Made by a program: the position numbers and the translations under genes. Shown one piece after another: positions 1 to 11,508 of a stretch of 64,000 nucleotides of DNA. Below the pieces are notes generated by a model that did not search any database, was not told the DNA's origin, and saw only the letters and a program-made list of their open reading frames with translations. The stretch spans positions 38,898,205-38,962,204 of the forward strand of contig OX578276.1 of the NCBI GenBank assembly GCA_951217055.1. Reading direction: 5' to 3'. Each line of letters starts with the position of its first letter. Within the stretch, counting starts at the first letter, position 1. The stretch is from Gerris lacustris. Taxonomy: Eukaryota; Arthropoda; Insecta; Hemiptera; Gerridae.

Positions 1-518
1 CGTCGACAAGGATATGTCAACCGAAGACTTTCTCGGGGAATTCTGGGAAAAGAATTGGCTTCAAGAGGAAAGCGTCAGGGCTAACCCTCTGTTTAGCACC
101 CCCCTGTAATTGGATCAGGGACGGCCAGTTAGTCCGTTGAATTGCCGAAATGCCGGAAGAGATAAAGAATAAATTATAAGTTAGCCTTCTTTTGCTTTCA
201 AGGTAGGTATTTAGAATTTTGTAACCAAAATGATAAAAAGAATAAAAATATTCAACCAATTACTTTGCAAATAGATTCTTTCGGATTCACGTAGCGGATT
301 TCTTGTAAGCACGAGAACTCTCGAACGAATTGACGAATCAAAATGAAACTTGCACCGAAAAATCAAGCTCGTTGAGATGAGGATCCCTATTGAAAATGGG
401 ATAATTATGACGTCATTAACCCCTCCAGATGAGTCAGCAGTGATTTAAAAAAATACAAAAAATCAATTGAGGTATCGCTTCTTACGTTTTTTGGGGTCCT
501 GAATCCAAAATAATCCTA
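1..518. other. No gene seen
   Basis: AT-rich sequence without a convincing open frame or RNA gene. The only longer frame, 17-259 on the minus strand, resembles no family I know. Confidence 0.5.
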
Positions 519-780
519 CCGCGGGGTTCTGCAAGCCGAGGGAATTTCGAGTGGAAATTTGTAGTTCAATGTTGGGCAGTTTAAACTTCCTTCATAACTA
601 CTACCATTGTGTGTGTTATTTTAAGTTAAGATAATTTAAAAGAATTATTTTAGTTACATTAGGGTTTTTAGAATATTGCTTAGTTAAACATAATCGTGGT
701 AGTTTAAAAGAAGTTTAAACTGCACAACATTGAACTACAAATGTCCAATGGAAATTCGCTCGGCTTGTGGAACCCCGCGG
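519..780. mobile_element. 262-bp MITE with long terminal inverted repeats
   Basis: The ends are near-mirror copies of about 80 bp (519-600 against 699-780). Both start CCGCGGGGTTC when read inward and share the block TTGTAGTTCAATGTTG. The flanks carry the same four bases, CCTA, at 515-518 and 781-784, consistent with a target-site duplication. There is no open frame inside, so it would depend on a transposase from elsewhere. The superfamily is not recognised. Confidence 0.75.
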
Positions 781-784
781 CCTA

Positions 785-797
785 CCGCGGGGTTCCA
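785..797. repeat. Third, solo end of the same MITE
   Basis: Directly after the right-hand CCTA the sequence CCGCGGGGTTCCA begins again and then runs into unrelated DNA. It is either a tandemly joined, nearly deleted second copy or part of the target. Confidence 0.5.
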
Positions 798-855
798 TAA
801 TCCTAATTATTTTAATTTCTTTCCTTTTTTAAAATCAGTCAAAATTCTTTGATTT

Positions 856-1075
856 TGCTTCCGAGCTTACCAAAGTTAACGGAAGCATTGTGATCGTTTC
901 GAATAACGTATTTATTTTTTTCTTCAAAGACAGAAATTCGTTTCAGAAGTCAGAGAACGTTTTAGGTCTCGTGTCTGCCTGCCGGTCTGTCCACTCACCC
1001 GTTTTAGAATTAAGAAATTGGGATGGCTTGTCGAAAGTAGCCAACCGATGGTCCCAAATTAAATTAAATCACGGC
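856..1075 (+). repeat. Family A repeat copy (A1)
   Basis: It begins with the nested hairpin typical of family A (GCTTCCG, then TTACC-like and GGTAA-like arms, then CGGAAGC) and continues through the GACAGAAATTCGTTTCAGA stretch to a GTCTG-rich segment. Related copies lie at 4800-5035, 6640-6848, 14079-14320, 25690-25985, 37760-37889 and 52187-52640. From about 1020 a second module (TTGTCGAAAGTAGCC) follows, also seen near 6265 and 14428. No coding potential. Confidence 0.6.
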
Positions 1076-1159
1076 CTCATTAAATATTTCTAACTTAATA
1101 CTATTATTTATATAAAAATCAAAACAAAATTGAGAGATTAATAAAGAAAGAACAAATTT

Positions 1160-1240
1160 AATAATTTAGATAAACATAGGTTGTAAAAGCATAAAATCAT
1201 TAAAATACACAAGGAAGCTATGTGCCACAATAATTGGCTT
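1160..1240 (-). repeat. Family F MITE, one end only
   Basis: It carries the family F end (GAAGCTATGTGCCACA, then AATTGG) preceded by GTTGTAAAAGCATAA. The opposite end is absent. The complete copy of the family is at 36066-36247. Confidence 0.5.
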
Positions 1241-1976
1241 TTACATTTTTAGCATTTGTTTTAACTTTCAACCTCTATTTTAATTAATTTAACTAAGCGG
1301 TAATTGTATAGGGCTCCTGTTTTTCTAACAAAGCAATTGAATTACACGTGTATGTTAAACAATTCTTAACTAAGGGTAAATTTGATCAATAACAATAAAG
1401 TACCGTGGCTTAACTCAATTATTTATAACAGAATATAAAAGTATTCAATAAATCTTTAAACAAAGTAAAATTTAAAATTATGATTACAAACTTGAGACTG
1501 TTTGCCAATTGGAATTGGCAAATAGAATCGAAATGATAAGGGTGTCAAAACTAAAATCAAATCAATTAGATATCAATTTAAACTATAAACTTTCTAGAGA
1601 GCACTAAATCTAATAGAATTTCGAAAAGGTTCAGCTTGAAAAGGCCCGGCTTTTTGAAATTTGACTCGAAATCGTAAACAAACTGAAAATTAGTTTCTCC
1701 GTCCAAACTTAACAAGATAAGTCGGATTGGATATCAAGAACAGACTAGGACATTTTGAAAACGTGATAATTGAATTGGAAACTATTATAATTTCCAAAGG
1801 TTTCAACGAAATGAATAGCTATTGAGGTTAAAGGGTCAAAAAAGATTGAATGGGTAGCAAATTTGGCTTTATGGATTTTAAATGTAGAGTATTATTAATA
1901 TTCTAGAGGGAACAATATAACTAGAAAATCCCTTTATTTGTGATAAATACGAGTATGTAATAGTACATTACGCGTC

Positions 1977-2540
1977 TTTTTTGGATTTTGTTTTGGATTT
2001 AATTTACCTTTATTGAATAAAAAAAAATACAACATATTAATACATAATAATATTCCATTACATCGAGTTATCTTTTTTGCTGATTTAACAATTTAATACT
2101 ACATTAGGTTATCTCTCCACTAGAGAACATGGAGTCCTGAGCTGTGGAGAGAGAGTTTACACAGTTTGTTATGTATATTACATTGTACAACAATAATTAT
2201 TTTAAAAGACTTAATTAGTTATTTTACATAATTATATATTTATTTTAGTTTTAATTATATATTTATTTTATTATAAATTATTTTAGTTTTTATAGTTTTA
2301 GTTATTTATAGTAATGATAATGACTATATACATTTAGTTTTTACACTTTTTTTAAATTTTTATTTTAGTTTATCTTAATAGCTAAAGTATATTTATAAAT
2401 CTAGTGTATGTCGGCAACATATTTTCTTATTTTAGTTTTGAATAGTACCAAGGATTTTATATTTTTAAGTTCATCAGGTAGTTGATTGAACAGTATTATT
2501 GCGCAATAGGTCCAGTGTCTTTGGGCCATAGAGGTTCTGA
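1977..2540 (-). mobile_element. 5'-truncated CR1-like non-LTR retroelement inserted in family H
   Basis: This segment is missing from the otherwise matching family H copy near 36614, so it is an insertion. Read on the minus strand it has the end of a reverse-transcriptase open frame, a stop, about 420 bp of AT-rich 3' UTR with an AATAAA at about 2015, and an A-rich tail against the left junction. That is the usual form of a target-primed, 5'-truncated insertion. Confidence 0.65.
2401..2540 (-). pseudogene. C-terminal end of a CR1-like reverse transcriptase ORF
   Basis: The last ~46 codons before the stop read like the extreme C-terminus of CR1/Jockey-type ORF2 proteins: a Y-x-A-I-x-L-F/W-N-x-LP motif followed by a lysine-rich FK...K..L tail. 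The visible signature is LFNQLPDELKN. The reading frame continues upstream to 2631, but that part lies in the host repeat (family H) and is not retroelement protein. All catalytic domains are missing. Lineage within CR1/Jockey is uncertain. Confidence 0.6.
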
Positions 2541-3115
2541 GAGCTGCGGAAAGTAGCATTTTGCATGCGAGTGCGCAGTTTGCACCCGAGCGATAGCGAG
2601 GGTAGTAAAACCAACCACACGAGCAAAGCAAAATGCAGTTTTCGCATGAGTTGCGTACCGTACTTTAGCTACGATAGTTGAATTGTAGTAATAAATACAG
2701 AAAAAAAATTAATAAACTTCCTATGTAAGTTCGTATTTCTCTTTTGATAAAGACATTATTTCATTAAATGTATTTTGTACCGAATAAATTATTTCGGGAG
2801 GCCTATTATTCTCCTCATTTTCGTCATAATCACTTATATCACTCATGGTTTTTCACTCTAAACTTGATATAAACAGTTACTTTAATCAAACAAACACAAA
2901 TTCGTTTTGTTAAATGTAAACGAACTCGCTAATCGTGCGTTAAGGTGAAGAATTCTTCTTTTTTTACCACACTAGGGCGGAAAAAAGAGGAATCATGAAA
3001 CGCGCATACGCAATGAATACAAGTACGTAAAGAATCACTTTCTATGCATCTAAACAGAGATATAATGTTTATATTTCGTATCAATCGTAGATAAAAACTT
3101 TTACTGAAGTTAAAC

Positions 3116-3640
3116 TATGAAAGTGAAGTAATTCAACAATTTATTTTTGTCATAATTTGAATCCCCATTAATGTTATGATTTCACTAAAAACCCGACTTG
3201 ACCTCCTCCTCCCCCTTCTGGGGCTAATAGAGGAAGTGGTTGAGTTAAAGAATAACTGATATAAGCTATTTTCGGATATTTTCGGAGAAATTCTCTCTCG
3301 GGAGATAAAAGGGAGAAAGGCCTTGCGAGCTCTCAAAACAATCTGGGATTTTAAACACAATTGTCGAGGAAAAAAGCCTAAATATTATATATTCTCAAGG
3401 GTGGTAATATTCTTTATGCTTTATAAAATATAATTTAAATGATATATTTAGTAATTGATACAATATAAAAAATATAAAGGTAATGTATTCTAGTGGTTTC
3501 AAAACACTGTTTTGTTTCGGAAGACCTGATTTTACCTCTGATCCAAGGTACACTTGTAGCCAGGTTCCATTAAATTTAATGTTTAAATTGAATGACACGG
3601 AATTTCACAATTTCGTTTCCGGGGTAAGATTTCTCTGAAC
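3116..3640. other. No gene seen
   Basis: AT-rich with a GAGG-rich patch at 3200-3235. Frames are short and resemble nothing known. A copy of the shared module AAATTTCATCA...AGTAGTTT starts near 3647. Confidence 0.4.
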
Positions 3641-3984
3641 AAGTATGCCAAATTTCATCAAACTCTGCCCAGTAGTTTAGGTTCCACACGTTTGCAAAAT
3701 GAGTAATGTAACAAGCTATGTCTAACGAATTTTTGCTCCGTCGCAATACTTTCTTTATAAATAATACAATACGAGTATGAATAAGAGAAAACAAAAAGTA
3801 AAATCTTACCCACTGCATATATCTTTCACCTCTACCTTCAAAATATTTCAAATAAATTTACATAAAACCCAAATGGTATTGCCCATTAGTGTGGCACATA
3901 GAGTCCTCACATCCTGTAATCGCATGAATAGGAATCTGAAGTGAGGTTGTTTGGGTCGGTTTCAATCCAGTGTTGTCAAACTTA

Positions 3985-4578
3985 AGCAGGCCCTACACTA
4001 TCAATCCGCTTGATCAAAACAGCCGTCAAGCTGATTGACAAATGCTTCAAGCAGCCTTGGGGCGCATCAAGCATACCATCAATCATTTCATCAAAATTCA
4101 TTTGTTGCGGAATTTTCGACTAGTGAACTGCTCCACTTGGCTGTAGTGAATCAGTGTTGTGTAGATATCATGGTTTCGAACCAGGATTTGGGGTTTCTCA
4201 TCTTGACAGTTGTTGCTCTCAAGCAGAAATAAAAAAACAGTGGAAACGACGTTGGTCAAAGGAGTGGAACTTTCCACAACTCCGGACAATAACGATGTAA
4301 GTCAATGAGGAGGCTAATAAATTCTCGATTGGCATTATTATCTACGAGCAGACGGTCCTCCATCGCTGGTGTCGATCAGATGACTGACGAAATGCTTGAT
4401 CAAAATTGCTCTAGACTATCAAGCGCTCCGTCAAGCCGCTTGAGTCATTAAAACTTTCTATCAATCACCGTCAAGGCTTGATTCAAGCGTCAAACGGGTT
4501 CCTAGACTATCAATCACGCTTGACACCATCGCTTGACGTGCTGTTTTGATCAAGCGGATTGATAGTGTAGGGCCTGCT
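3985..4578. mobile_element. 594-bp PIF/Harbinger-like MITE
   Basis: The first and last 39 bases are perfect inverted copies, starting AGCAGGCCCTACACTATCAA. The flanks repeat TTA (3982-3984 and 4579-4581), the TWA duplication typical of PIF/Harbinger transposition. Inside, TCAAGC and GCTTGA motifs recur on both strands in the outer ~100 bp of each side, giving a strong foldback structure. There is no transposase. Two short frames within it are not credible genes. Confidence 0.85.
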
Positions 4579-4799
4579 TTATTTTCATTCAATATTAAAT
4601 ATATACAGATGGCTAAAATTATATCATATTATGTCATTGCATAAGTATATCTGACAGATGAAGCATAAGTGAGCTACATCTGACAAACTATCCAATTTTT
4701 TTTTTTTAAATCGGTTAAGTACCTACTCATAAAGATCCGTGTTAGTAAAAAAGCCTATGTCCAAAGTAATGGGCGCAGAATTTAATATGGAGACCAACA

Positions 4800-5035
4800 A
4801 ATTAGCTCTTTTGGATCTACCATCTAAAATTAATCAAAATCAATCGAGTATTTTTTATGATATGGTGGTTCGCCAAAATGTTGAACGATAAACAGGAACG
4901 AGACCGAAAATGTTTCCTGTTGTTCAAAAACGGATTTCTGTGGAGGAATATTTGAATTCGGTGGCATAAACAAATTTCGTTCTTCGAAGGATGATCACAA
5001 TTTTATCATTGTTGCCTTCGGTAAGCTCGGAAGCA
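4800..5035 (-). repeat. Family A repeat copy (A2)
   Basis: Reverse-complement copy of family A ending with CTTCGGTAAGCTCGGAAGC, the hairpin end. The minus-strand frame at 4924-5277 overlaps it and is not a gene. Confidence 0.6.
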
Positions 5036-5424
5036 AAAAATAGAAATAAAAAACACAATAAACGAGCAGACAAAAAACTACTTTTATCACATATAGGGTG
5101 AAAAAAAATTAAAGTAAAAGTGTAGCATTGCCTCTGGCTGTATATTCTGTCGCTGGGGTGAACATATCTCAAATGGAAGGTAGAGGCTGTATTGGACCAA
5201 GTATCTTTACTCTTCTCTCGAACGCTGGTCTTTATATAAGAGAAATGTGTCCAATAACTGGGGGTTAGATGTAACATCTCCTCTATCTCTTATATTTGTA
5301 ATTCCCCGAGCCATTCCACTCGATTTCATTCCCTCTCATTGAGCTCGATATCTTGTACAGATATCAAGCTATCCATTCTAGATAACTATTGACATCGTTT
5401 CTTTATTTTCTTTCATACTTTTAT

Positions 5425-5560
5425 TCTTTCTCATATACGTTGTAGATATAAAGAGAAAGTATTGTAATGACTCGAACATTCAGCTTGAACATTTTAATGG
5501 ATATTCACGTTTCATGGTCCCCTAAATTCATTTTTTTAAATGTCTCATTTGCCTTTACAA
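5425..5560 (+). repeat. Family B repeat, truncated copy with a 12-bp insert in its end
   Basis: It starts with the family B end CTTTCTCATAT, then 12 extra bases, then TAAAGAGAAAG, followed by the family's TATTGTAATG and TTCATGGTCCCCTAAATTCA segments. The rest of the element is absent. Full copies lie at 33860-34577 and 52770-53972. Confidence 0.6.
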
Positions 5561-5640
5561 ACGCATGGCAATCAAACTACAGAACCACATTGTAGAATTT
5601 GGTGTATTTGTTTACAAAAATCCTACCCCAAGATGAAAAT

Positions 5641-5665
5641 CCCCCCCCCCCCCCCCCCCCCCCCC
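5641..5665. repeat. 25-base poly-C tract
   Basis: Uninterrupted run of C, the longest of several C/G runs in the window. The open frame across it (5599-5865) encodes polyproline only because of the run. Confidence 0.9.
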
Positions 5666-6394
5666 TGAATTGTAAATATTTATCTAGTTTTCTACCTGAT
5701 AGTCTCCCTGCCAGCCGGCGATCTCAAACGCCCCAGCCATTTGTTATTCATTCTTTATATTTATGCTTCATAACTTCACTCACTATAACGAGACTCTTAT
5801 GCTACAGCTCTATATGTGCTAACATATTAATTCTAAGATTTATGTATTATATTGTGAATTTGTAAATACAGTCCACTTAAAACCAACAGATAGAAAATTT
5901 CGTTTTTATTGAAACCTTCAGATGGTACACAAATAACATTTATACAATATACCGTATGACTTTTTAAAAAAAAAAAAAAAAATACTAGGGGGCTTTTGCT
6001 CTACTCCTCTATTCACTTTTTATATACAATTGTATAGAAAAACACAATTAATTATCTTTTAGGTCCAATCTTCAAGCATTTACCTCAATAATTTAAAGCA
6101 TATAACCCAAAAAAAGCAAAGAGGAGTAAATAAGAAATGTTAGAAAAAAAAGGGTTAGGAGATATTAAGCCCTACGTTTTCCAGCGGAAGGACATGTTTG
6201 CGTTCTCACTACAAGACACAGATATCTTCAAAAGTACACTTATCAAATTTAGACGAAATTTGGATGGTTTGTCGAAAGTAGCCCACGGACAGCCCTAGGT
6301 TAATTTCGACCGTCTGCGCCCTTAACTTTAGCTAAATTGATACTTTAATTAGGGTAAAAAATCAAAAGAATCTTGACAAATTTAATAACTGGGG

Positions 6395-6490
6395 AACCAG
6401 TTTAATAAATTATACACCATTGAGTTGTAAAAGCATAATATCAATAAAGTATGTGATAGGATGTGAGGAAGCTATGTGCCACACTCATTG
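6395..6490 (-). repeat. Family F MITE, one end only
   Basis: GTTGTAAAAGCATAATATCA leads to GAGGAAGCTATGTGCCACAC and ATTGGCAG, as in the right half of the complete copy at 36066-36247. Confidence 0.55.
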
Positions 6491-6639
6491 GCAGACTATT
6501 TTACATGAATTAAAGTATCAATTAAGCAAAAGTTAAAGAGAACAGACGGTAGAAATTAAACTCGTGCTTTCTGCGGTCTACTTTCGACAAACGCAGGCGC
6601 AGAATGTTGAAACTTATATTATGCAACTAAAAATGGGTT

Positions 6640-6848
6640 AATTATGACCTACCATATTTTTTAAGATATGATGGTTCACAAAAATTAAGAGACAGATTAC
6701 AGATCGACAGACTGACAGACATACACGGAACCAAAATGTTCCCTGATGTCTGAAACGGATTTCTGTCTTGGATTTTTATTAAATCGGAGTCGTAAAATAT
6801 TTTCATTCAAAACGATCACATAGCTTTCGTTACCTTAAGTAAGCTTGG
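6640..6848 (-). repeat. Family A repeat copy (A3)
   Basis: Reverse-complement family A copy with the ACAGACATACACGGAACCAA block and a hairpin end degraded to TTAAGTAAGCTTGG. Confidence 0.55.
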
Positions 6849-6859
6849 TAAAAATAAAT

Positions 6860-8070
6860 ATGTTACTTATAGAAAATTACTGTAGTAAAATGTCTTATAT
6901 CAACTTTTTGTGTGATTGTTAAATTTATCTTAAGTATAAAAAGACAAGTGACAAAAGCAGCGGCAAATGTTTAGCATTTTCTGTGCTACCAATGCTAAAA
7001 TTTTATAGAATTTAATTATATTATTGTATAAGAGGAGAGATGTACAGTGTTTGATTAAATTTGCTGCCTGAATATCTCTGATATATTATAAAATGAAAAT
7101 TATGTATTCCTGAAAAATACTCGAATTATATTTTTTCTATGTGACGTATATCATGTATGTTTGTGACTGTTCAGATCAAAAATAAAATAAAATATGACAA
7201 TTCTTCTCTCCAAGAGAAAAAAATTATAAGAGAGAGTAAAAATATGTTAATATTCGAAGCACTTTATATGTTTATAATGTTGAAAAAATATTATATAACA
7301 AACAAAAATGTTGACAAACAGTTAGAGTAGTAGGCATCGGTGACAAACAGTTAAAAGTCAGTCGGCTATACATATTTCAACTTATTGAAGGCACAGCCTG
7401 CAATATGGTATCATTAATTTTATGATTTTTTTATTTAAACGATTTCACACTTTCTGCACTCATTTTTATACAGAAGAGTTAAAATAAATTGTTTGTCAAA
7501 AAAAAAAAAAAAACATTTTTTTGTCAATTGGGTCAAATTCACGAGAAAAAAGTGGGGAAAATCGATAGAATAATGGAAATAGGTGACGCTCAATTTAACC
7601 TGTTCAATTATCCGAGAAAACTAGGAGGGAAAATGACTTCCACCTCAGTCAGAATGAAATATATTCCAATCTAAAAGATTTATTATATACCTATAAAAAT
7701 ATAATATACTGCTTTTATATTTTAGATTATATAGATAAATACATTTATGTATTGATAACAATGAAATATAATATAGAAGTAACTTTTTATGTTTTTTTTC
7801 TCTATACAGACTATTAAATAATTATGAAAATAGTTGTTTTTATTAATTAAAATAAAATAATAAAAAAAAAACTGTCAATAAGTTAGAACTGCACATAGTT
7901 TTAATTGAAAAAAATGGCCGTATGAGAACTAAGTGTTGGGATTCTGACCGGATACCGGCTGAATATTTTATTTATGTATTCTATATTTTGATTTAAGATT
8001 GTCAATGTTCAAAATTAAAAGTCAGTTGAGTTTAAGAAATGAAGACTTGCGTTACTATAGAATTTAACCA
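6860..8070. other. No gene seen
   Basis: Very AT-rich. Short A-runs (7499-7513, 7862-7871) are the only notable features. The frame at 7489-7674 begins inside a poly-A run and is not credible. Confidence 0.45.
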
Positions 8071-8073
8071 ATA

Positions 8074-8285
8074 GCATATAACATAATAGGTTATGGGCCC
8101 AGCACGCTTCCACTGCGCATATAACATAATAGGTTATAGGCCCAGCACGCTTCCACTGCGCATATAACATAATAGGTTATGGGCCCAGCACGCTTCCACT
8201 GCGCATATAACATAATAGGTTATGGGCCCTGCACGCTTCCACTGCGCATATAACATAATAGGTTATGGGCCCAGCACGCTTCCAC
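8074..8285. repeat. 43-bp tandem repeat, 4.9 copies
   Basis: Units start at 8074, 8117, 8160, 8203 and 8246, each beginning GCATATAACATAATAGG and containing GGGCCC. Copies differ at only two or three positions, so the amplification is recent. No coding frame runs through it. Confidence 0.95.
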
Positions 8286-8289
8286 AACA

Positions 8290-9000
8290 TAATACAAAGT
8301 AGATTTTAAGAGATCAATTTTAATACAATTTTAGATTTTACTAAAAACTTAGAATGTGAGTATTTATTTACTGCTAAGGAAGTGTAGTCACTGGACTACT
8401 TCTTCTTCATGTCTTTCCTGCCACATAATCAATGTTTTATCATTATCACTTATTGCAATTTAAATTTGTAGTTGTGTTATCCAATAAAAATTTTAAAAAA
8501 AATCTTGCTTCCTTGAACTTCTTTATCTTCCCCAGGGTAACAGTTCTTTAGTTAACTACACCTAAATTTCTCCGCTGCCCATTTCGTCCAGATATGCACG
8601 TCTAGGCCGTATCAAATTTAGACAGTTAAATTCATTAGAGAAAGTTATTAAGTAAAATGTCTTTGTTAATATAAATTTGATAATATACTGATCATGTGCA
8701 CTCTTTTAATATTATTAATATATATATATTTTTTTTAATAAAACCTCACTTTAATGAATTAGTTGATCATTACTTTTTCTCATTGTTTGAAAGAAAAGGA
8801 TAAAATAAATAATAAAAAGAAAATGTTCTCTACACTAACAATTTTCCAAAACTTTTCCTATTGGAACAGTCAATACTTTCGTTCAGGAGTTATCGGTAGA
8901 AGAGATAAATATTGGTCCTATCAATAAGGCATTGATTTCACATTATCAATCCTTCCAAATACTTTTATCCAATATAAAACCATCAAAATAAAACGGAAAA
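8290..9000. other. No gene seen
   Basis: AT-rich sequence with no open frame, repeat or RNA signature that I recognise. Confidence 0.4.
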
Positions 9001-9006
9001 GGAAGG

Positions 9007-9106
<100 letters not shown>

Positions 9107-9626
9107 GAAAAACTTAACCGAAAAGTTTTGTTTTTAAGAACTCAAAAAAGTAGGAAACTTAGTTCTTACTTATATTTTTTTCTCTCCTTTTAAGTTCAAA
9201 CAGAAAAGTAAAGAGTTTGTCTGGCGGTTGTGTAAGGGAAGTGGGGAGGAAAGGAAAATAAACCCACAGAAAAGTAGAATAAGGTGAAAGTCTTAAAATA
9301 AAGACGGTCAGAAGTCCACCACCAACATTTAGAAATATACACCCAACTTATAACAAAAGTTTTTTCTACCCCTACTCTCCACCCCCTCCTTTATTCAAGA
9401 AGTCTGTGTTAAATCTTACTTCTTTCAGAGAAAAATAAAAACTTATATTAATCTTTGTAACTTGTCTTATCAAAGTGGGTCAAAAGATTCGAGGTTGTAT
9501 CAGTTTCTATTTTTGTTTTTTTAAATTCCAATTAGTGTGGCACATAGCTTCTCCGATTCTTACCATTAGATATATGGTCATATAAATATCAAATTAAGTA
9601 TAATTAGTTATCTTACAAAAGCGGGA

Positions 9627-9710
9627 GCCAGCGTGGCCGAGGGGCTTAAGGCGCTCGCTCAGTTATCAATAAGTCAAGGCGACTTGAGGTCGTGGGTTCG
9701 ATCCCGTGCC
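9627..9710 (+). mobile_element. tRNA-derived SINE head (Leu/Ser-like)
   Basis: It contains an A-box-like TGGCCGAGGGG (9634-9644) and a perfect B-box GGTTCGATCCC (9695-9705), spaced as in a tRNA with a long variable arm. The start GCGTGGCCGAGGGGCTTAAG resembles tRNA-Leu. There is no clean acceptor stem or CCA end, so it reads as the pol III promoter head of a SINE rather than a functional tRNA gene. The body continues into the 118-bp array. Confidence 0.7.
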
Positions 9711-10372
9711 ATGATACTCTGAATTGTATCTATGAATCGCAGACGGTGCAGGGCGAGGGACACCCCCTATGGGACACTCTTCTCCCACTCTTTAATGTGG
9801 TCCGACTGATGTGGGTCCGATCCGTGTCATTATGATGTGATTTGATCTATAGTTCGAGGACGGAGCAGGGCGAGGGACACCCCCTATGGGGCACTCTTCC
9901 CCCACTCTTTAATGTGGTCCGATTGATGTGGGTCCGATCCGTGTCATGATGATGTGATTTGTATCTATAGTTCGAGGACGGAGCAGGGCGAGGGACACCC
10001 CCTATGGGGCACTCTTCCCCCACTCTTTAATGTGGTCCGATTGATGTGGGTCCGATCCGTGTCATAATGATGTGATTTGTATCTATAGTTCGAGGACGGA
10101 GCAGGGCGAGGGACACCCCCTATGGGGCACTCTTCCCCCACTCTTTAATGTGGTCCGATTGATGTGGGTCCGATCCGTGTCATAATGATGTGATTTGTAT
10201 CTATAGTTCGAGGACGGAGCAGGGCGAGGGACACCCCCTATGGGGCACTCTTCCCCCACTCTTTAATGTGGTCCGATTGATGTGGGTCCGATCCGTGTCA
10301 TAATGATGTGATTTGTATCTATAGTTCGAGGACGGAGCAGGGCGAGGGACACCCCCTATGGGGACTCTTCCC
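9692..10372 (+). repeat. 118-bp tandem array seeded by the SINE
   Basis: Units begin GTGGGT(T/C)CGATCC at 9692, 9811, 9928, 10046, 10164 and 10282, with spacing 117-119. Later units are nearly identical to each other. The first contains the true B-box; later ones read GGTCCGATCC, so they are descendants of the B-box half plus SINE body, without the A-box. The minus-strand frame at 10201-10482 is a by-product. Confidence 0.9.
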
Positions 10373-10374
10373 CC

Positions 10375-11035
10375 TCGATTTGACGCACGCTTATATAGCT
10401 TACTAATGACCCACACCATACTCGTTTCGGCGGTACAATGTGCAAATGTATGATGCGTGAAGTAACTGAAATTCTCCATCACGGGGCGTAAAAAGGGCCC
10501 AAAAGATGGTCAAATTGCAAGGTTCGAATAAGTGGTCCAACCCGTTCTAGTAGGAAGTACTAGATAACTACTACTACTAGCTTTCAAAATATTGATGTTA
10601 CTAATAAAGTAGGATTAGAGCATTAAATAATTTCATAAGAGGACCAACGGAATGCGTTGCATTCCAAAATGGCACATTCAATATGTTTAGGGGAATAATA
10701 ATCATTAACTACTCAAAAAAATCTTTAATATGATATACAATAGGACACATGACATAAAAACCCTACATTTTTGTGTTTTCAGTCATTTGTGGCAGCCAAT
10801 TTAAAAATAATGTCATAAGAAAAATACTTTCTATCTCTACTCATCAAGAGTTTTAAAATGATATGATAATGCCACATGCTTTTTATAAGCTTAAACTTTT
10901 ATTTAAAAATCCTCATTTCGGCCATATTTGTTTTCGAAATGCCAGCAAAAAAACAATAATAGTTACATACCCTTTTTCCTACTCTTAAAGACATCAATGT
11001 ATAAACATGCCATGCTGGCTAAAAACTTTATGCTT
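10375..11035. other. No gene seen
   Basis: AT-rich sequence beyond the array without a supported feature. Confidence 0.4.
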
Positions 11036-11037
11036 AG

Positions 11038-11508
11038 TTGTCCACCATATTGTCCAAAAACTACACAGGTGTCACAAATGCTGAGATGCACCTGAGTGCC
11101 AAATTTCGTACAAATCGGTCAATTGTTTACACCAGTTATAGTAAATATGAATCTACTCCTATAAGTCGTTTTCTAGGGAAAACTCGAGTGACAGAGTTAT
11201 TGAGGAAAATAAATGAATATGGTGGATTAGATTGGACATTGAGACATAAACTTCGTTGCATCGAAAACATCAATGATAAATCGATATTGAACATTCGATG
11301 TATTGGTGGCAGCAGCTCACAAACATCGAAATCGGGTGTATCAAGATTTTTTTTTTTTTTAGATATTTTGACTGACTTCGACAAACATCGATGTTTAGCT
11401 ATCGATGAACGGGCCCTTTCTATAGTTACATCTAATATTTATACTTCGTCGATGATTCTACAACTCAAGTTGCAAGAACTCGAAGATTGTATTAATAAAT
11501 TAAATTGA
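11038..11508 (+). other. Unrecognised open frame, probably not a gene
   Basis: A 156-codon frame opening on TTG rather than ATG and crossing a 13-base T-run (encoding FFFF). Its beginning overlaps the shared repeat module (AAATTTCGTACAAATCGG, 11101-11118). From 11180 to 11500 the sequence is less AT-rich and has many ATCGAT-type motifs. No protein domain is recognisable. It may be a decayed element body. Confidence 0.2.

Larger units (their letters stand above)
1950..3115. repeat. Family H repeat copy, interrupted
   Basis: The sequence TAATAGTACATTACGCGTC (1959-1976) and the block 2541-3115 together match the uninterrupted copy at 36597-37140. Shared blocks include AAGTAGCATTTTGCATGCGA, GCGATAGCGAGGGTAGTAAA and GAGATATAATGTTTATATTT. 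Between them sits the retroelement fragment at 1977-2540. No open frame; the class is unknown. Confidence 0.7.

Noticed and set aside
9627..9710. Functional tRNA-Leu gene
   Set aside because: No paired acceptor stem, and the sequence continues into a SINE body and array; only the promoter boxes are convincing.
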